NCBI GenBank assembly: GCA_963721065.1
Contig: CAVRHO010000001.1
Coordinates: forward strand, 992,001-1,056,000
Origin: CAWBLP01 sp963721065
GTDB taxonomy: Bacteria > Pseudomonadota > Alphaproteobacteria > Acetobacterales > Acetobacteraceae
Reading direction: 5' to 3'
DNA: 64,000 nucleotides
A program made the position numbers and the translations under genes. Position 1 is the first letter of the stretch. The number at the start of each line of letters is the position of its first letter. Below the pieces are notes generated by a model. The model had not been told where the DNA came from. It did no database searches and was given only the letters and a program-made list of their open reading frames with translations. Shown here one piece after another: positions 25,115 to 34,009 of this stretch.

Positions 25115-26347
25115 TCAGTATGCCGCTTCCAGCAGGCTCAGCGCATCGGCGACCTGTTCCTCCGGCGATCGCACGCCCGCGTTGGCGTTGAAGTTCTTCA
25201 CCGTCTCGTTGGCAATGTTCCGCAGATCGTCCCGCGGGATGTTCAACTGGCGCAGTCGCGTGGGCGCGCCGACGTGGGTGTACAGCGCCTCCAGCCGATC
25301 GGCCGCCGCCAGCGCCGCCTGCCGCGCGTCCATGCCATCGCGCCAGACCTCCAGCGCCGCCGCCACCTGCCGGGCCGACGCCGCATCCACCGTGTCCGAC
25401 AGCCGGATTTTCGGCGCATGCACCACGGAGGTGGACTCGCCCTGTCCCACATGCGGATAGCGCACATGCAGCGCGGTGGAGACCGCATAGTTGCCGGAGA
25501 ACGCCCCACCCCGGAAGCGGCGCACACCGTCATCCTCGCCACGGTTCTGCAGAAACGCCGCGATGCAGAAATCCATGCGCACCGACGGATTGTCCGGCTC
25601 CTCCGCCAGCCGCGGATACGCGCGGTACGCCAGCCGGAACGCATGGTTCCGGTCACCTTCCGCCAGCGGATTGATCCCGGTCTGCGACATCGCCCCCACC
25701 AGCCCGGCAAACACCGTCGTCGCCGTGGACCGCAGCAGGTCGGCCGGCGCACTCAGCAGCGCGCCCTGGTCCAGGAAGATCGCCTGCGGCCGCGTCTTGG
25801 GATCGAAATACTCCATGCGGTGATCCAGGTCCGGGTTTTTCAGCCCCGTTCCGGCACGGTTCATCGCGCTGTTCGGCGTGGTGGGGATGTTGATGATCGG
25901 TGGCTTCGGTGCGAGCAGGCGCGGGCTGTAGGCCGGCTTGCCCTCCGGATACTGCGTCATGATCGCGAACGGGTCGCCCGGTTCCGCCAGGAAAATCGCA
26001 ACCGCCCGTGTCGCCACGATCACGCTGCCGCCACCCACCGCGATCAGCAGATCGGCGCCGGCGCCACGCGCGGCCTGCGTCGCGGCCTGCACGGAGGCGT
26101 AGGTGGAATCCTTCTCGATCCCGTCGAAGACGCCGGCATAACGCTCGCCCAGCGCTGCCTCGATGCGACGGACCGTGTCGGTGCGCCGGTTGACGGACGG
26201 GGAGCAAACCACGAACGCACGCCTGGCCCGCGCGCGGTCCACCGCATCCTTCAGGCTTTGCTCGATCACCTGCTTGCCGCAGTGCAAGCGCCACGGGTAA
26301 CCGGCCGCCCTGAACGTGCTGTCACTCATCGTTGTTTCGTCCGTCAT
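25115..26347 (-). CDS. Iron-containing alcohol dehydrogenase superfamily protein with altered metal site
   Basis: 410 residues from ATG 26347 (a second ATG at 26329 is possible). The NAD-binding half has ADLLIAVGGGSVIVATRAVA and INIPTTPNSAMN, clearly of the Fe-ADH fold. The usual GTGSE and the metal-ligand segment DALxHAxEAY are not seen. The corresponding region reads RSTATTVFAGLVGAMSQTG, lacking the expected Asp and His. The later HxxxxxPHG pattern is partly kept as ALHVRYPHVGQGES. It may therefore use no metal or a different chemistry, as in some maleylacetate-reductase relatives. Neighbours are a divergent enoyl-CoA hydratase and a repeat. Confidence 0.82.
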   Translation of the reverse strand: MTDETTMSDSTFRAAGYPWRLHCGKQVIEQSLKDAVDRARARRAFVVCSPSVNRRTDTVRRIEAALGERYAGVFDGIEKDSTYASVQAATQAARGAGADLLIAVGGGSVIVATRAVAIFLAEPGDPFAIMTQYPEGKPAYSPRLLAPKPPIINIPTTPNSAMNRAGTGLKNPDLDHRMEYFDPKTRPQAIFLDQGALLSAPADLLRSTATTVFAGLVGAMSQTGINPLAEGDRNHAFRLAYRAYPRLAEEPDNPSVRMDFCIAAFLQNRGEDDGVRRFRGGAFSGNYAVSTALHVRYPHVGQGESTSVVHAPKIRLSDTVDAASARQVAAALEVWRDGMDARQAALAAADRLEALYTHVGAPTRLRQLNIPRDDLRNIANETVKNFNANAGVRSPEEQVADALSLLEAAY

Positions 26348-26521
26348 GGTTGTTGCGCCTGTTTGCACCCGTGCCGCCCCGGGACGCCGGCCGCGGTGCG
26401 AACTGCCGCAGGGCGGGCAGTATAGGCCCACCAGCGCGGCCGGTCCCAACCGGCCATGGCGTTGCCGCGGGATCGCACGCCGCAGATAGTGGCGGCGCAA
26501 CGTCGAACCGCAGGGAACGCC

Positions 26522-27283
26522 ATGGACAAGGTGATCGTCGAACGCAACGGACCGGTCAAAACCATCTGGATGAACCGACCGGAAAAGCGCAACGCGCTGG
26601 ACCGCGACATGCGCCGGACCTTGACGGACTCGCTGCTGACGCCGGTCGCGCCGGAGGATCGCGTGGTGGTGATCCGCGGCAAGGGCCCGGCGTTCTGCTC
26701 CGGCCTCGACATGGCGGAGCGGCGGAAAACCGCCGAAACCGGGGAGGCGAGCGGCATCGAGGACATGCTGCACGCCGTCGAACTGTGTCCGTTGCCGGTC
26801 GTCGCCGTGGTGCAGGGCGACGCAATCGCCGGTGGCAACGAACTGGCACTGCACTGCGACCTGGTGGTGGCCAGTGACCGCGCGCGGTTCGGCATGTCGC
26901 TGGCCCAGGTGGGGCTGGCGCCCAACTGGTACCTGGCCAAGAAGCTGATGGAAGTGCTGGGCCCGGTGACGACGCGGGAGATGCTGCTGCTCGGCGACCC
27001 CCTGCCGGCGTCACGCCTGCACGCCCTGGGCCTGATCGCGCGCTGCGTGCCGGCGGACCAGTTGGAAGCCGAGGCCACGCGCGTGATCGACCGCCTGGCC
27101 GCCAACGCGCCGCTGTCGCTGAAGGCGATGAAGGCGATGACGGTGCGTCAGCTCGCGTTCCGGGACGCGATCCCCCACGACGATATCGACACGCTCGTGC
27201 GCATCGCGATCAGCAGCCACGACGCGCGGGAAGGCATTCAGGCGCGGCTGGAAAAGCGTGCGGCGGTGTTTCGGGGGGAATAG
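26522..27283 (+). CDS. Enoyl-CoA hydratase/isomerase family protein
   Basis: 253 residues. Crotonase signatures: TIWMNRPEKRNALDRDM, VVVIRGKGPAFCSGLDMAE (oxyanion loop 1), and VVAVVQGDAIAGGNELALHCDLVVAS (loop 2). ATG 26522 follows a weak GCAGGGAA. It is divergent from the iron-ADH homologue; the shared region of about 175 bp should hold both promoters. The substrate is unknown; the paralogue at 16818 is only moderately similar by eye. Confidence 0.9.
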   Translation: MDKVIVERNGPVKTIWMNRPEKRNALDRDMRRTLTDSLLTPVAPEDRVVVIRGKGPAFCSGLDMAERRKTAETGEASGIEDMLHAVELCPLPVVAVVQGDAIAGGNELALHCDLVVASDRARFGMSLAQVGLAPNWYLAKKLMEVLGPVTTREMLLLGDPLPASRLHALGLIARCVPADQLEAEATRVIDRLAANAPLSLKAMKAMTVRQLAFRDAIPHDDIDTLVRIAISSHDAREGIQARLEKRAAVFRGE

Positions 27284-27379
27284 GGCAACATTGACACGTA
27301 CCAAACCCGCGGTGTCCGATCAGGACAATGCGGGACCTCGCAAGCCTCCCAGTCTCCTGGCGTGACACGGAGCCTTATC

Positions 27380-27832
27380 ATGCTTGAAAGCCGAGAAGGC
27401 GGCTGTCACTGCGGTCGGGTTCGCTTCCGTGCCCGGGTCGATCTGGACCTGCTGTCGCAATGCAGTTGCACCGTCTGCACCAAGAAGGGGATCCTGCACC
27501 TGGTCATCGATCCCGCCGATTTCGAGCTGCTGCGCGGCAAGGATGCGCTCACCGTCTATACCTTCGGCACCGGCGTGGCGCAGCACGCGTTCTGCGCGCA
27601 TTGCGGCATGCACGGCTTCTACGTGCCGCGGTCCCAGCCGGACCGGATCACCGTGAATGCCCGCTGCCTCGATGACATCGACGGGCCCGCGCTCCGGCCG
27701 ACGCGGTTTTTCGATGGCCGGCACTGGGAAGATGCCCAGCATAAACGTATCGCGGAGGGGGCACACGTCGCACCGCCCGGGCTGAACGGCGCGGTGACGC
27801 TGCAGGCCATCCTGGATCGCGCACCGGCCTGA
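27380..27832 (+). CDS. GFA family (glutathione-dependent formaldehyde-activating enzyme-like) zinc protein
   Basis: About 150 residues. The zinc-binding Cys pairs are visible: GGCHCGRVRF, CSCTVCTKKG and FCAHCGMHGFY, with a conserved C-terminal VNARCLDDID. Most GFA members have no proven formaldehyde role, so only the fold is assigned. ATG 27380 gives the family-like start MLESREGGCHCG; a GTG at 27362 adds six residues. It converges on the CoA-transferase gene across a hairpin terminator. Confidence 0.88.
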   Translation: MLESREGGCHCGRVRFRARVDLDLLSQCSCTVCTKKGILHLVIDPADFELLRGKDALTVYTFGTGVAQHAFCAHCGMHGFYVPRSQPDRITVNARCLDDIDGPALRPTRFFDGRHWEDAQHKRIAEGAHVAPPGLNGAVTLQAILDRAPA

Positions 27833-27838
27833 CGCACC

Positions 27839-27870
27839 GCTGTTCCCGCATCAGCGTGCGCGGGAACAGC
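27839..27870. terminator. Bidirectional hairpin terminator
   Basis: GCTGTTCCCGC (27839-27849) pairs perfectly with GCGGGAACAGC (27860-27870) across a 10-base loop, between two converging genes. No T-run follows, as is common in high-GC genomes. Confidence 0.7.
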
Positions 27871-27895
27871 GTGCAACCGGATCGGTCTTGCCGGC

Positions 27896-29089
27896 CTACG
27901 CCTCTCCGACCGCTTTCTTCTCGATCAGCGCATCGATCTCGTGCGCCGCGTAGCCCGCCTCCCGCAAGACCTCCCGCGAGTGTTCGCCCAGCCCCGGCGG
28001 CATGCGGTGAATACCGGCCGGGCTGGCGGAAAACCGCGCGGGGGGACGCGCCTGGCGGATTGTGCCCTCGGTCGGATGATCCAGTTCCGGAAACATCCCC
28101 ACCGCTTTCAGATGCGGCTGCTCGGCGATCTCCGACAGTTTGGCGAACGCCGTGTGCGGCACATCGATGCGCAGCAGCAGTTCCTCCCATTCCGCCGTGG
28201 TGCGGGTGGGCGCGATCTCACGCATCCGGTCGTAGATCCGGTCGATGTTCTGCGCGCGCTGCACCGGGTCGCGTACCGAGAATTCCTCGATGCACTCCGG
28301 ATGGCCGACCGCCTCGAAGAACGCGCACCAGTTCTCGCCGGAGTAGGGCAGCATCGTCAGCCAGCCGTCCTTGGTGCGCACCGGCCGCCGCGCTTTCATC
28401 CGCTTGTAACCGGACGGACCGATCGGCGGCACGAACGCATAGCCGCCGAACATCTCGATGCTGTTGAACGCCGCCAGCGTTTCCAGCATCGGCACTTCCA
28501 CCATCTGGCCTTCGCCGGTGCGTTCCCGGTGCAGCAGCGCGGCCGTCACGGCAGAGGTCAGTGCCATGCCGCAGATTTTGTCGCCTACCAGGCTGGGCAC
28601 GAAGGCCGGTTCGTCATCCGTGCCCATGGCGGATGCGAAGCCGGATGCCGCCTGTATGATTTCGTCGAACGCCGGACGTGCCCGCCACGGCCCGTCCTGG
28701 CCGAAGCCGGTGGCCACCGCATAGACGATTTTCGGATTCAGCTCCTTGCATGTCTCGTAGCTGAAGCCGAGCCGGGCAAGGCCGGCGGGGCGAATGTTGC
28801 TGACCAGCGCGTCGGCGGTGGGAATCAGGCGCCGCAGTACCGCCTTGCCTTCCGGGCTTTTCAGATCCAGCGCGATGCTGCGCTTGTTGCGGTTCGCGGC
28901 CATGAACTGTCCGCTCATGCCGCGGTTGCGGAACACTCCGGAATGGCGCCAGGCATCACCGGCCAGGCTTTCCACCTTGATGACCTCGGCGCCCCAGTCG
29001 CCCAGGGTCTGCGTGCCGAACGGGCCGAACAGAACGGTCGTCAGATCGAGTATGCGGAAGCCTTTCAGCGGCCCGGTGGGTTCAGTCAT
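27896..29089 (-). CDS. CaiB/BaiF-type (family III) CoA-transferase
   Basis: 397 residues. Moves CoA between carboxylic acids. The opening GPLKGFRILDLTTVLFGPFG and LGDWGAEVIKVES are standard, and the catalytic Asp lies in RARPAFDEIIQAASG. ANRNKRSIALDLKSPEGK and GQMVEVPMLETLAAFNSIE are further family landmarks. ATG 29089 is clear. Its acyl substrate cannot be told; the region has several acyl-CoA enzymes but no dedicated dehydrogenase partner. Confidence 0.93.
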   Translation of the reverse strand: MTEPTGPLKGFRILDLTTVLFGPFGTQTLGDWGAEVIKVESLAGDAWRHSGVFRNRGMSGQFMAANRNKRSIALDLKSPEGKAVLRRLIPTADALVSNIRPAGLARLGFSYETCKELNPKIVYAVATGFGQDGPWRARPAFDEIIQAASGFASAMGTDDEPAFVPSLVGDKICGMALTSAVTAALLHRERTGEGQMVEVPMLETLAAFNSIEMFGGYAFVPPIGPSGYKRMKARRPVRTKDGWLTMLPYSGENWCAFFEAVGHPECIEEFSVRDPVQRAQNIDRIYDRMREIAPTRTTAEWEELLLRIDVPHTAFAKLSEIAEQPHLKAVGMFPELDHPTEGTIRQARPPARFSASPAGIHRMPPGLGEHSREVLREAGYAAHEIDALIEKKAVGEA

Positions 29090-29698
29090 CGCGGTGCAGG
29101 TCCTGGTTGGTTGTCCGTCAGATTACGCAAACCTGTCGTGGATGGCGACACGGCACGATGCGGCGCACGCGCCGGCGCGGCGGATTGCCGATTGCGATTG
29201 CTGCATGCCGATCGATCCGGGTGCGTTGAAATCGTCCGATGTGGCATGTATGACACAATGCGTGGCGTTCGCGGTAAAGTGTTCCCTGCCGTGGCGTGCC
29301 GGCGTTGCGCGGGCAGCACGGGCCGTGGTGCCGTTTCGCGACAATGCCTATGTTGAACGCGTTATTCGGGATACCGGGCGATACACGGGAATCGTCCCCG
29401 TGCACCGGGTTGACAGATCGTTGGCCAAGTGCTTCGGATTTAATATCGAGCTTGGGTGTGCTGCGTCCGTCAACCGGACGTGCCGACCCAGTGCGCAGGG
29501 GCAGCGGTGTCGTCCGCATCCAGCACGCGGCCATTTCGTGCCGCGTGAACGCCCTGCACCGCCTTGCAATGAATGGCTCACGGGCCGTTCGCAATTTGCC
29601 GGCCTCGTCACGTAGGGCAGTTGCCTGACGGTGGTCCCCACGAAGGCGGATCGCCGTCTGTCGGCCCGCCTTGATCGTCACAGAGAGGAGTCCAGAAG
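29090..29698. other. 609-bp gap without a recognisable gene
   Basis: Small open frames on both strands look like shadows and lack family-like sequence. A short fragment GTCGTGGATGGCGACAC near 29137 is similar to part of the family-B repeats. The last 100 bp should hold the promoter of the ehu genes. Nothing else was seen. Confidence 0.6.
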
Positions 29699-30553
29699 AT
29701 GAAAGCCATTCGTCTCTTCGGTGCCGCCGCACTGGCACTTGCGCTGGGGTTGGGGGGCGCCCAGGCGACGACGCTGAAGCAGGTGAAGAGCCACGGCTTC
29801 GTCCGCGGCGCCACGGCCAACGAAGTGCCGTATGGCTACATGAATGCGGATGGCGAGGCGGAAGGCATCGCACCCGACATCGCCAAGGCGGTGTGGGCGA
29901 AGCTTGGCGTCAAGGACATTGCATGGACGGTGACCCCGTTCGGCTCGCTGATTCCGGGGCTGAAGGCATTCCGCTACGACTTCGTCGCCGCGTCGATGAA
30001 CATCCTGCCGAATCGCTGCAAGCAGGTGCGGTTCACCACGCCCAGCTCCAGCTACGGCGAAGGGCTGCTGGTGCCCAAGGGCAATCCGAAGAACCTGCAC
30101 TCCTACGAAGACATCAAGAAGAATCCGGATCTCAAGGTGGCCATCGTCTCCGGTGCCGATCAGTTGGACTTCCTGCATGCGCTGGGCGTGCCCGACAGCC
30201 AGATCGTGATGATCCAGTCCAACGCGGACGCGCCGTCCACGATTTCCACCGGTCGCGCCGACGCCTATGCGGCCACCGAACTGACCGTGGCGCAGCTCGC
30301 CAAGCATTCGCCGCAACTGCAGCAGGCCGAACCCTTCTCCGATCCCGTGGTCAAGGGAAAGGCGGTGCGCAGCTATGGCGGATTCGATTTCCGCCTGCAG
30401 GACAAGTCGCTGTACGAAGCCTTCAACAAGGAGTTGGCTGCCTTCAAGAAGACCGACGCGTACGCCAAGATCCTGACGCATTACGGCCTGAGCCACGAAA
30501 GCGTGGAGGCCGCGCGGAATGCGTCCACCGCGAAGCTCTGCGCCGGCAAGTAA
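29699..30553 (+). CDS. ehuB: Polar amino acid/ectoine ABC transporter substrate-binding protein, EhuB-like
   Basis: 284 residues with a Sec signal peptide (MKAIRLFGAAALALALGLGG, then AQA-T cleavage near residue 23). The SBP type-3 fold shows PYGYMNADGEAEGIAPDIAK, FGSLIPGLKAFRYDFVAASM, PNRCKQVRFTTPS and GLLVPKGNPKNLHSYEDIKK. The last two, plus ANEVPYGYM, resemble EhuB for ectoine and hydroxyectoine. Start ATG 29699 has GAGAGGAG upstream. It leads a four-gene importer with two permeases and an ATPase. Ectoine as ligand is inference; another polar amino acid is possible. Confidence 0.85.
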   Translation: MKAIRLFGAAALALALGLGGAQATTLKQVKSHGFVRGATANEVPYGYMNADGEAEGIAPDIAKAVWAKLGVKDIAWTVTPFGSLIPGLKAFRYDFVAASMNILPNRCKQVRFTTPSSSYGEGLLVPKGNPKNLHSYEDIKKNPDLKVAIVSGADQLDFLHALGVPDSQIVMIQSNADAPSTISTGRADAYAATELTVAQLAKHSPQLQQAEPFSDPVVKGKAVRSYGGFDFRLQDKSLYEAFNKELAAFKKTDAYAKILTHYGLSHESVEAARNASTAKLCAGK

Positions 30554-30581
30554 AGCAGGTCTGTAAAGGAACGGGCACAGC

Positions 30582-31244
30582 GTGAACTGGACCGATTACC
30601 TTCCGGCACTTCTGCGTGGTGCCGAGGTCACTGCCTGGATCACCGCGGCCAGCACCGCTCTCGGGGCGTTGCTGGCCTTCGCGGCCGGCACCGCCCGCGC
30701 CGAGGGCGGGCCGCTGGTGTCGCGGATCGCGGTGATCTACATTGAGGTGTTTCGCGGCACATCGCTGCTGGTGCAGCTTTTCTGGCTGTACTACGCGCTG
30801 CCCCTGGTCGGGGTGTCGTTCGGGCCGATCTTCACCGGCATCCTCGGCCTGGGCCTGAACATCGGCGCGTACGGCGCCGAAGTCGTCCGCGGCGCGTTGC
30901 AGTCCGTGCCGAAGGGCCAGCGGGAGGCCGCGCGGGCACTGAATTTTCGCCACAGGCACACGTTGCTGCACATCTACATGCCACAAGCAGTGGTAGAGAT
31001 GATGCCGCCCTTCGGCAATCTGGCCGTGCAGAATCTGAAGGACTCGGCGCTGGTCTCGCTGATATCCATCGCCGACCTGACCTTTCATGCGCAGGCGTTG
31101 CGCAACCTGACATACGACAGTGTAACGATCTATACCCTGACGCTGCTGGGCTATTTCATCATGGCGCTGATCACCACCGCGATCATCCGCTGGCTGGAAA
31201 GACTGGTGCGGCGTGGCCCCGCCTTCCCGCAAGGCGCACGTTAG
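30582..31244 (+). CDS. ehuC: Amino acid ABC transporter permease, EhuC-like
   Basis: 220 residues from GTG 30582, preceded by AAAGGAA. HisM-type permease with helices VTAWITAASTALGALLAFAAG, the conserved EVFRGTSLLVQLFWLYYALP, and the ATPase-contacting EAA loop GAEVVRGALQSVPKGQREAARAL. It partners the frameshifted EhuD next door to form the membrane channel. 28 bp after ehuB. Confidence 0.88.
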   Translation: MNWTDYLPALLRGAEVTAWITAASTALGALLAFAAGTARAEGGPLVSRIAVIYIEVFRGTSLLVQLFWLYYALPLVGVSFGPIFTGILGLGLNIGAYGAEVVRGALQSVPKGQREAARALNFRHRHTLLHIYMPQAVVEMMPPFGNLAVQNLKDSALVSLISIADLTFHAQALRNLTYDSVTIYTLTLLGYFIMALITTAIIRWLERLVRRGPAFPQGAR

Positions 31245-31259
31245 AGGAGGGCGCGCGAC

Positions 31260-31953
31260 ATGATGTACGGTTTCGCCTGGGATACATCGACTCCCCTGGC
31301 CTTTGCCATCTCCATCCTGCCGATCCTGCTGCTCGGCCTGGTCGTGACCATCGAGGCGACGATCTGTGGCTTTGCCATCGCCCTGTTGCTGGGCCTGATC
31401 TTCGCCCTGCTGCGTCGCAGCCGGTTGCGGGTCGTTTCATGGACCACGGCGTTCGTGGTGGAGTTCCTGCGGGACACGCCGTTGCTGGTGCAACTGTTCT
31501 TCCTGTACTATGTGCTGCCGGTTTACGGTATCGTGCTGCCGGCCTTCGCCACCGGCGCGGTGGCGCTGGGGCTGCAGGTACTCCGCCTACACGTCGGAAG
31601 TGTACCGCGCCGGCCTGGACGCCGTGCCGAAAGGCCAGTGGGAGGCCGCAACGGCGCTGAACCTGACCCACATGCGGACCTACCGCGATATCGTGGTGCC
31701 GCAGGCCATCCCGCGCATCATACCGGCGCTGGGCAACTACCTGGTCTCCATGCTGAAGGACACGCCCGTGCTGTCCGTCATTACCGTGGTGGAGATGGTG
31801 AACCTGGCCAACCTGATCGGTGACCGGACTTTCAACTACCTCGTGCCGCTGACGCTGGTCGGCGCCATCTTCCTGATCATGACCTTGCTGTGCTCGTTCG
31901 GCATCCACGTGCTGGAACGCGCACTGCCCCGCGCAGGGATAGCATTGCGATGA
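31260..31953 (+). pseudogene. ehuD: Amino acid ABC transporter permease, EhuD-like, frameshifted
   Basis: Starts at ATG 31260 after GAGGAGG. The first half reads ILPILLLGLVVTIEATICGF and VVEFLRDTPLLVQLFFLYY. After VALGLQ the frame changes: the expected YSAYTSEVYRAGLDAVPKGQ lies in the frame one base later and runs to the stop at 31953. One extra G at 31577-31578 explains it. Uninterrupted, it is a normal HisM-type permease of about 230 residues. Loss would inactivate the importer unless EhuC pairs with itself or the base is a sequencing error. The stop overlaps the ATPase start as ATGA. Confidence 0.84.
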
Positions 31954-32717
31954 GTGACGCTCCAATCATCCGCTTCTCGCAGGTCAACAAGCGGTTCGGT
32001 TCGCTGACCGTGCTGGACCATTTCGATTTCGAGGTTGCCGCCGGGGAGAAGGTGACCCTGATCGGCCCCTCGGGCTCAGGCAAGTCCACCGTGCTGCGCA
32101 TCCTGATGACACTGGAACCGTTCCAGGAGGGCACCCTGGAACTGGCCGGCATCAGCTATCACCAGCCGAACGGGAAAGGGCCGTACCAGGCCAACGAACG
32201 GCATCTGCGGGAGATCCGCCGCAACGTCGGCATGGTGTTCCAGTCCTTCAACCTGTTCCCGCACATGACCGTGTTGCGCAATGTGGTCGAAGCCCCGGTC
32301 GCCGTGTTGGGTTTGCCACGCGCCGAGGCCGAGACCCGTGGCGTCGAGCTGCTCGGCCTGGTGGGGCTGGCCGACAAAAAGGACCAGTACCCAAGCCAGC
32401 TTTCCGGCGGCCAGCAGCAACGCGTGGCGATCGCCCGCGCGATGGCCATGCGTCCGCGCGTGCTGCTGTTCGACGAACCGACCTCGGCGCTGGACCCGCA
32501 ACTGGTGGGCGAGGTGCTGGGCGTGATCCGCGACCTGGCACAGGAACACGACCTGACCATGCTGCTGGTCACGCACGAGATGCGCTTCGCCCGCGAGGTG
32601 TCGGACCGCGTATGTTTCTTCGATCGCGGCCGTATCGTCGAGCAGGGCGAACCGGAGCACATCTTCTCCGAACCCGAACAGGAGCGCACGCGCGAGTTCC
32701 TGCAATCGGTGCTGTAG
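31950..32717 (+). CDS. ehuA: Amino acid ABC transporter ATP-binding protein, EhuA-like
   Basis: 255 residues from ATG 31950. Walker A LIGPSGSGKSTVLR, Q-loop VFQSFNLFPHMTVL, signature QLSGGQQQRVAIARA, Walker B VLLFDEPTSALDP, and switch His in LLVTHEMRFAREV are all intact. The insertion with HQPNGKGPYQANERHLREIR is typical of the polar amino acid uptake clade, including EhuA. It drives the importer encoded upstream. The stop is followed by a tandem repeat. Confidence 0.93.
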   Translation: MSDAPIIRFSQVNKRFGSLTVLDHFDFEVAAGEKVTLIGPSGSGKSTVLRILMTLEPFQEGTLELAGISYHQPNGKGPYQANERHLREIRRNVGMVFQSFNLFPHMTVLRNVVEAPVAVLGLPRAEAETRGVELLGLVGLADKKDQYPSQLSGGQQQRVAIARAMAMRPRVLLFDEPTSALDPQLVGEVLGVIRDLAQEHDLTMLLVTHEMRFAREVSDRVCFFDRGRIVEQGEPEHIFSEPEQERTREFLQSVL

Positions 32718-32722
32718 CCTTC

Positions 32723-32770
32723 GGGCGCAGTGTCCAACGGGCGCAGTGTCCAACGGGCGCAGTGGCCAAC
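32723..32770. repeat. Tandem repeat, 16-bp unit, three copies
   Basis: GGGCGCAGTGTCCAAC at 32723, 32739 and (one change) 32755, just after the ehuA stop. No arms form a clean terminator hairpin. Confidence 0.88.
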
Positions 32771-32832
32771 GGGGGCGTGCCGGCGGTAATCCGGTTGCAG
32801 GTGGCCGTCAGCGCCGGCCGAAGGAGGGAAGG

Positions 32833-33165
32833 ATGGCGACGACGTTTCACGAGCGGGAGCAGGCGTTCGAGGCGAAGTTCGCGCGCGACGAGGAGTTCCG
32901 TTTCCGGGCTCTCGCGCGCCGCGACAAGCTGTTTGCCGGCTGGGCGGCCGGGATGGTGGGCCTGTCGGGCGAAGCGGCCGATGCGCTGGTCAGGGACGTG
33001 CTGGCCATCCCGGACAGGACTGGACATGACCAGGCGGTGCTCCAGCAGGTGGCCGGCGTGTTGTCTGCTCACGGCAAGGCCGCATCGGAGGAAACACTGG
33101 CCGCGGAACTGGCGCGTTGCATGCAGCAGGCGCGGCACCAGTTGATGCAGGCGGGGCCGACCTGA
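32833..33165 (+). CDS. F1-ATPase inhibitor zeta subunit (DUF1476)
   Basis: 110 residues from ATG 32833 after AAGGAGGGAAGG. The N-terminal MATTFHEREQAFEAKFARDE is the inhibitory segment of the alphaproteobacterial zeta protein, which enters the F1-ATPase and blocks ATP hydrolysis. It is followed by FRFRALARRDKLFAGWAAGM and a helical bundle. Family length is about 105 residues. This family is confined to Alphaproteobacteria, which helps place the organism. It is not beside atp genes, as is usual. Confidence 0.93.
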   Translation: MATTFHEREQAFEAKFARDEEFRFRALARRDKLFAGWAAGMVGLSGEAADALVRDVLAIPDRTGHDQAVLQQVAGVLSAHGKAASEETLAAELARCMQQARHQLMQAGPT

Positions 33166-33188
33166 CCCGCGACGCCAGGAGAGGGCCG

Positions 33189-33863
33189 ATGCAACTGAAC
33201 GCGGATTTCAGCCGTCGCGCGGTGGTTCATGCCGGCAGGCTGGCCTGGGTGCCGTCCCCCATGCCGGGCGTGCATCGCCGCATGCTGGACCGCATCGGTG
33301 AGGAGGTTGCCCGTGCCACCTCGATCGTCCGCTACGCGCCGGACAGTCACTTCTCCCCGCACGTGCATGACGGCGGCGAGGAGTTCCTGGTGCTGGACGG
33401 CGTGTTCCAGGATGAGCATGGCGACTATCCCGCCGGAAGTTACGTACGGAACCCACCGACATCGCGCCACACGCCGGGCGCGTCCGCCGGATGCACGATC
33501 TTCGTGAAGCTCTGGCAGTTCGATCCGCAGGACCGCACCGAGGTGCGGATCGCCACCGCCGGCCAGCCGCTCACGCCGGCGAAGGACCGGCCGCAGGTTT
33601 CCGTGCTGCCGCTGTTCCAGGACGCGGTGGAACGTGTGCGCCTGGAAGACTGGGCGCCCGGCGCTCGGGTGGAAATTCCCGCCCCGGCCGGGCTGGAACT
33701 GCTGGTGCTGGCCGGAAGCTTCGACGAACAGGGCGAGCGCTTCACCGAACAGTCCTGGCTGCGCCTGCCGCCGGGTGCGGTTTTCGACGGCTCGACCGGG
33801 CCGGACGGCTGTCGTGTGTGGGTGAAGTCCGGCCATCTGGCCTCGATCCGCGCGCCGTCATAA
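33189..33863 (+). CDS. ChrR-type cupin protein
   Basis: 224 residues from ATG 33189 after AGGAGAGGG. The first cupin motif is SHFSPHVHDGGEEFLVLDG with the metal-binding His, His and Glu, then FQDEHGDYPAGSYVRNPP. A second, degenerate cupin half follows near GARVEIPAPAGLELLVLAG. ChrR cupins act as anti-sigma factors or independently; there is no sigma factor or zinc-binding ASD domain here, so it is probably a stand-alone cupin. It lies 23 bp after the ATPase inhibitor gene. Confidence 0.87.
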   Translation: MQLNADFSRRAVVHAGRLAWVPSPMPGVHRRMLDRIGEEVARATSIVRYAPDSHFSPHVHDGGEEFLVLDGVFQDEHGDYPAGSYVRNPPTSRHTPGASAGCTIFVKLWQFDPQDRTEVRIATAGQPLTPAKDRPQVSVLPLFQDAVERVRLEDWAPGARVEIPAPAGLELLVLAGSFDEQGERFTEQSWLRLPPGAVFDGSTGPDGCRVWVKSGHLASIRAPS

Positions 33864-34009
33864 CGTACCTCGCCGTGACGGATGTCGGTTTCGCTGGCAC
33901 GCAGGATCGCCCCCGGGACTGCGTCGTGCGGACGGCACCATTCGAACGACGTCGGCGGCCCTCCTGGCCGGGGTGCGGGCGTAGTGGCCGAAGTCCTTGC
34001 CGGCAGAGA

